Positions 5,004 to 5,147 of a stretch of DNA of 5,147 nt are shown here, piece after piece. The notes beneath the pieces are model-generated. The model was not told the origin of the DNA, searched no databases, and saw nothing but the letters and a program-made list of their open reading frames with translations. The stretch is from Rhizobiaceae bacterium. GTDB taxonomy: Bacteria; Pseudomonadota; Alphaproteobacteria; Rhizobiales; Rhizobiaceae. The stretch spans positions 1-5,147 of the forward strand of contig JAGWJK010000408.1 in NCBI GenBank assembly GCA_028865845.1. Direction: 5' to 3'. The translations under genes were made by a program, and so were the position numbers. Positions within the stretch are counted from its first letter, which is position 1. Every line of letters starts with the position of its first letter.

Positions 5004-5147
5004 TCACCTCGTAATCCAAGCCGGATGCGACACATTCATGCCTTGCGAATCCTGCCAGGATACTTGAACCTTAACACCAGCCGTCAGAGCTGGAACCTGA
5101 GAGTCTACCGGTAGTTGAAAACCGGTGTCCGTGTAAAGCGCATTCTT
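5004..5147 (-). CDS. C-terminal end of an unrecognised gene, truncated at the window edge
   Basis: The minus-strand frame is open from the window edge for 47 codons and ends with TGA at 5006-5004. The visible peptide includes ALYTDTGFQLPVDSQVPAL, then TAGVKVQVSWQDSQGMN and ends SHPAWITR. It alternates polar and hydrophobic residues as beta-rich domains do and has plausible composition, but I cannot name a family. Third-position GC is about 51% (24 of 47), well below the housekeeping genes here, which hints at an acquired gene. The start lies outside the window. With so little sequence, a chance open frame cannot be excluded. Confidence 0.5.
   Translation of the reverse strand, partial: KNALYTDTGFQLPVDSQVPALTAGVKVQVSWQDSQGMNVSHPAWITR

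Noticed and set aside
1..5147. tRNA, rRNA, CRISPR array, IS element or known riboswitch
   Set aside because: I looked for cloverleaf ends, regularly spaced direct repeats, transposase motifs and recognisable aptamer cores on both strands and saw none.

Overview
The window looks like alphaproteobacterial chromosome, most likely Rhizobiaceae (Rhizobium, Agrobacterium or Ensifer type). The coding DNA is GC-rich with high third-position GC. The carbamoyl-phosphate synthase small subunit reads very much like rhizobial CarA as I remember it, and the 3' end of carA carries a palindromic intergenic repeat of a type I recall from rhizobial genomes. This assignment comes from pattern recognition, not from a search. 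Layout: (1) 1-1012 is the 3' part of a MATE-family efflux transporter gene that enters from the left; it ends in a terminator hairpin whose loop holds the stop codon. (2) 1110-1673 encodes a small EVE-domain protein. It lies behind a short regulatory region with two palindromes, one resembling a GntR-type operator. (3) A strong bidirectional terminator and a palindromic repeat separate it from carA, which is convergent and on the minus strand (1823-3031). (4) A 301-bp divergent promoter region (3032-3332) separates carA from a GatB/YqeY-domain gene (3333-3785). (5) A minus-strand gene of unknown function with a C-terminal helix-turn-helix (3766-4662) overlaps the end of yqeY tail to tail by 20 bp. 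(6) 4663-5003 holds no convincing gene but is dense in inverted repeats: palindromes in the upstream region of the unknown gene, then four perfect-stem hairpins almost back to back (4784-4990). (7) 5004-5147 is the last 47 codons of a minus-strand gene entering from the right, with much lower third-position GC than its neighbours. The left and middle parts are housekeeping or core genes: drug/metabolite export, carbamoyl phosphate for pyrimidine and arginine synthesis, and an aminoacyl-tRNA-amidase-like protein. They do not form one pathway; nearly every gene is its own transcription unit, and gene orientation changes at almost every boundary. The right-hand 1.4 kb is the least ordinary part. 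It has an unrecognised putative DNA-binding protein with possible autoregulatory palindromes, an unusually structured intergenic segment and a compositionally different gene end. That may mark the edge of an accessory region, but the window stops too early to tell.
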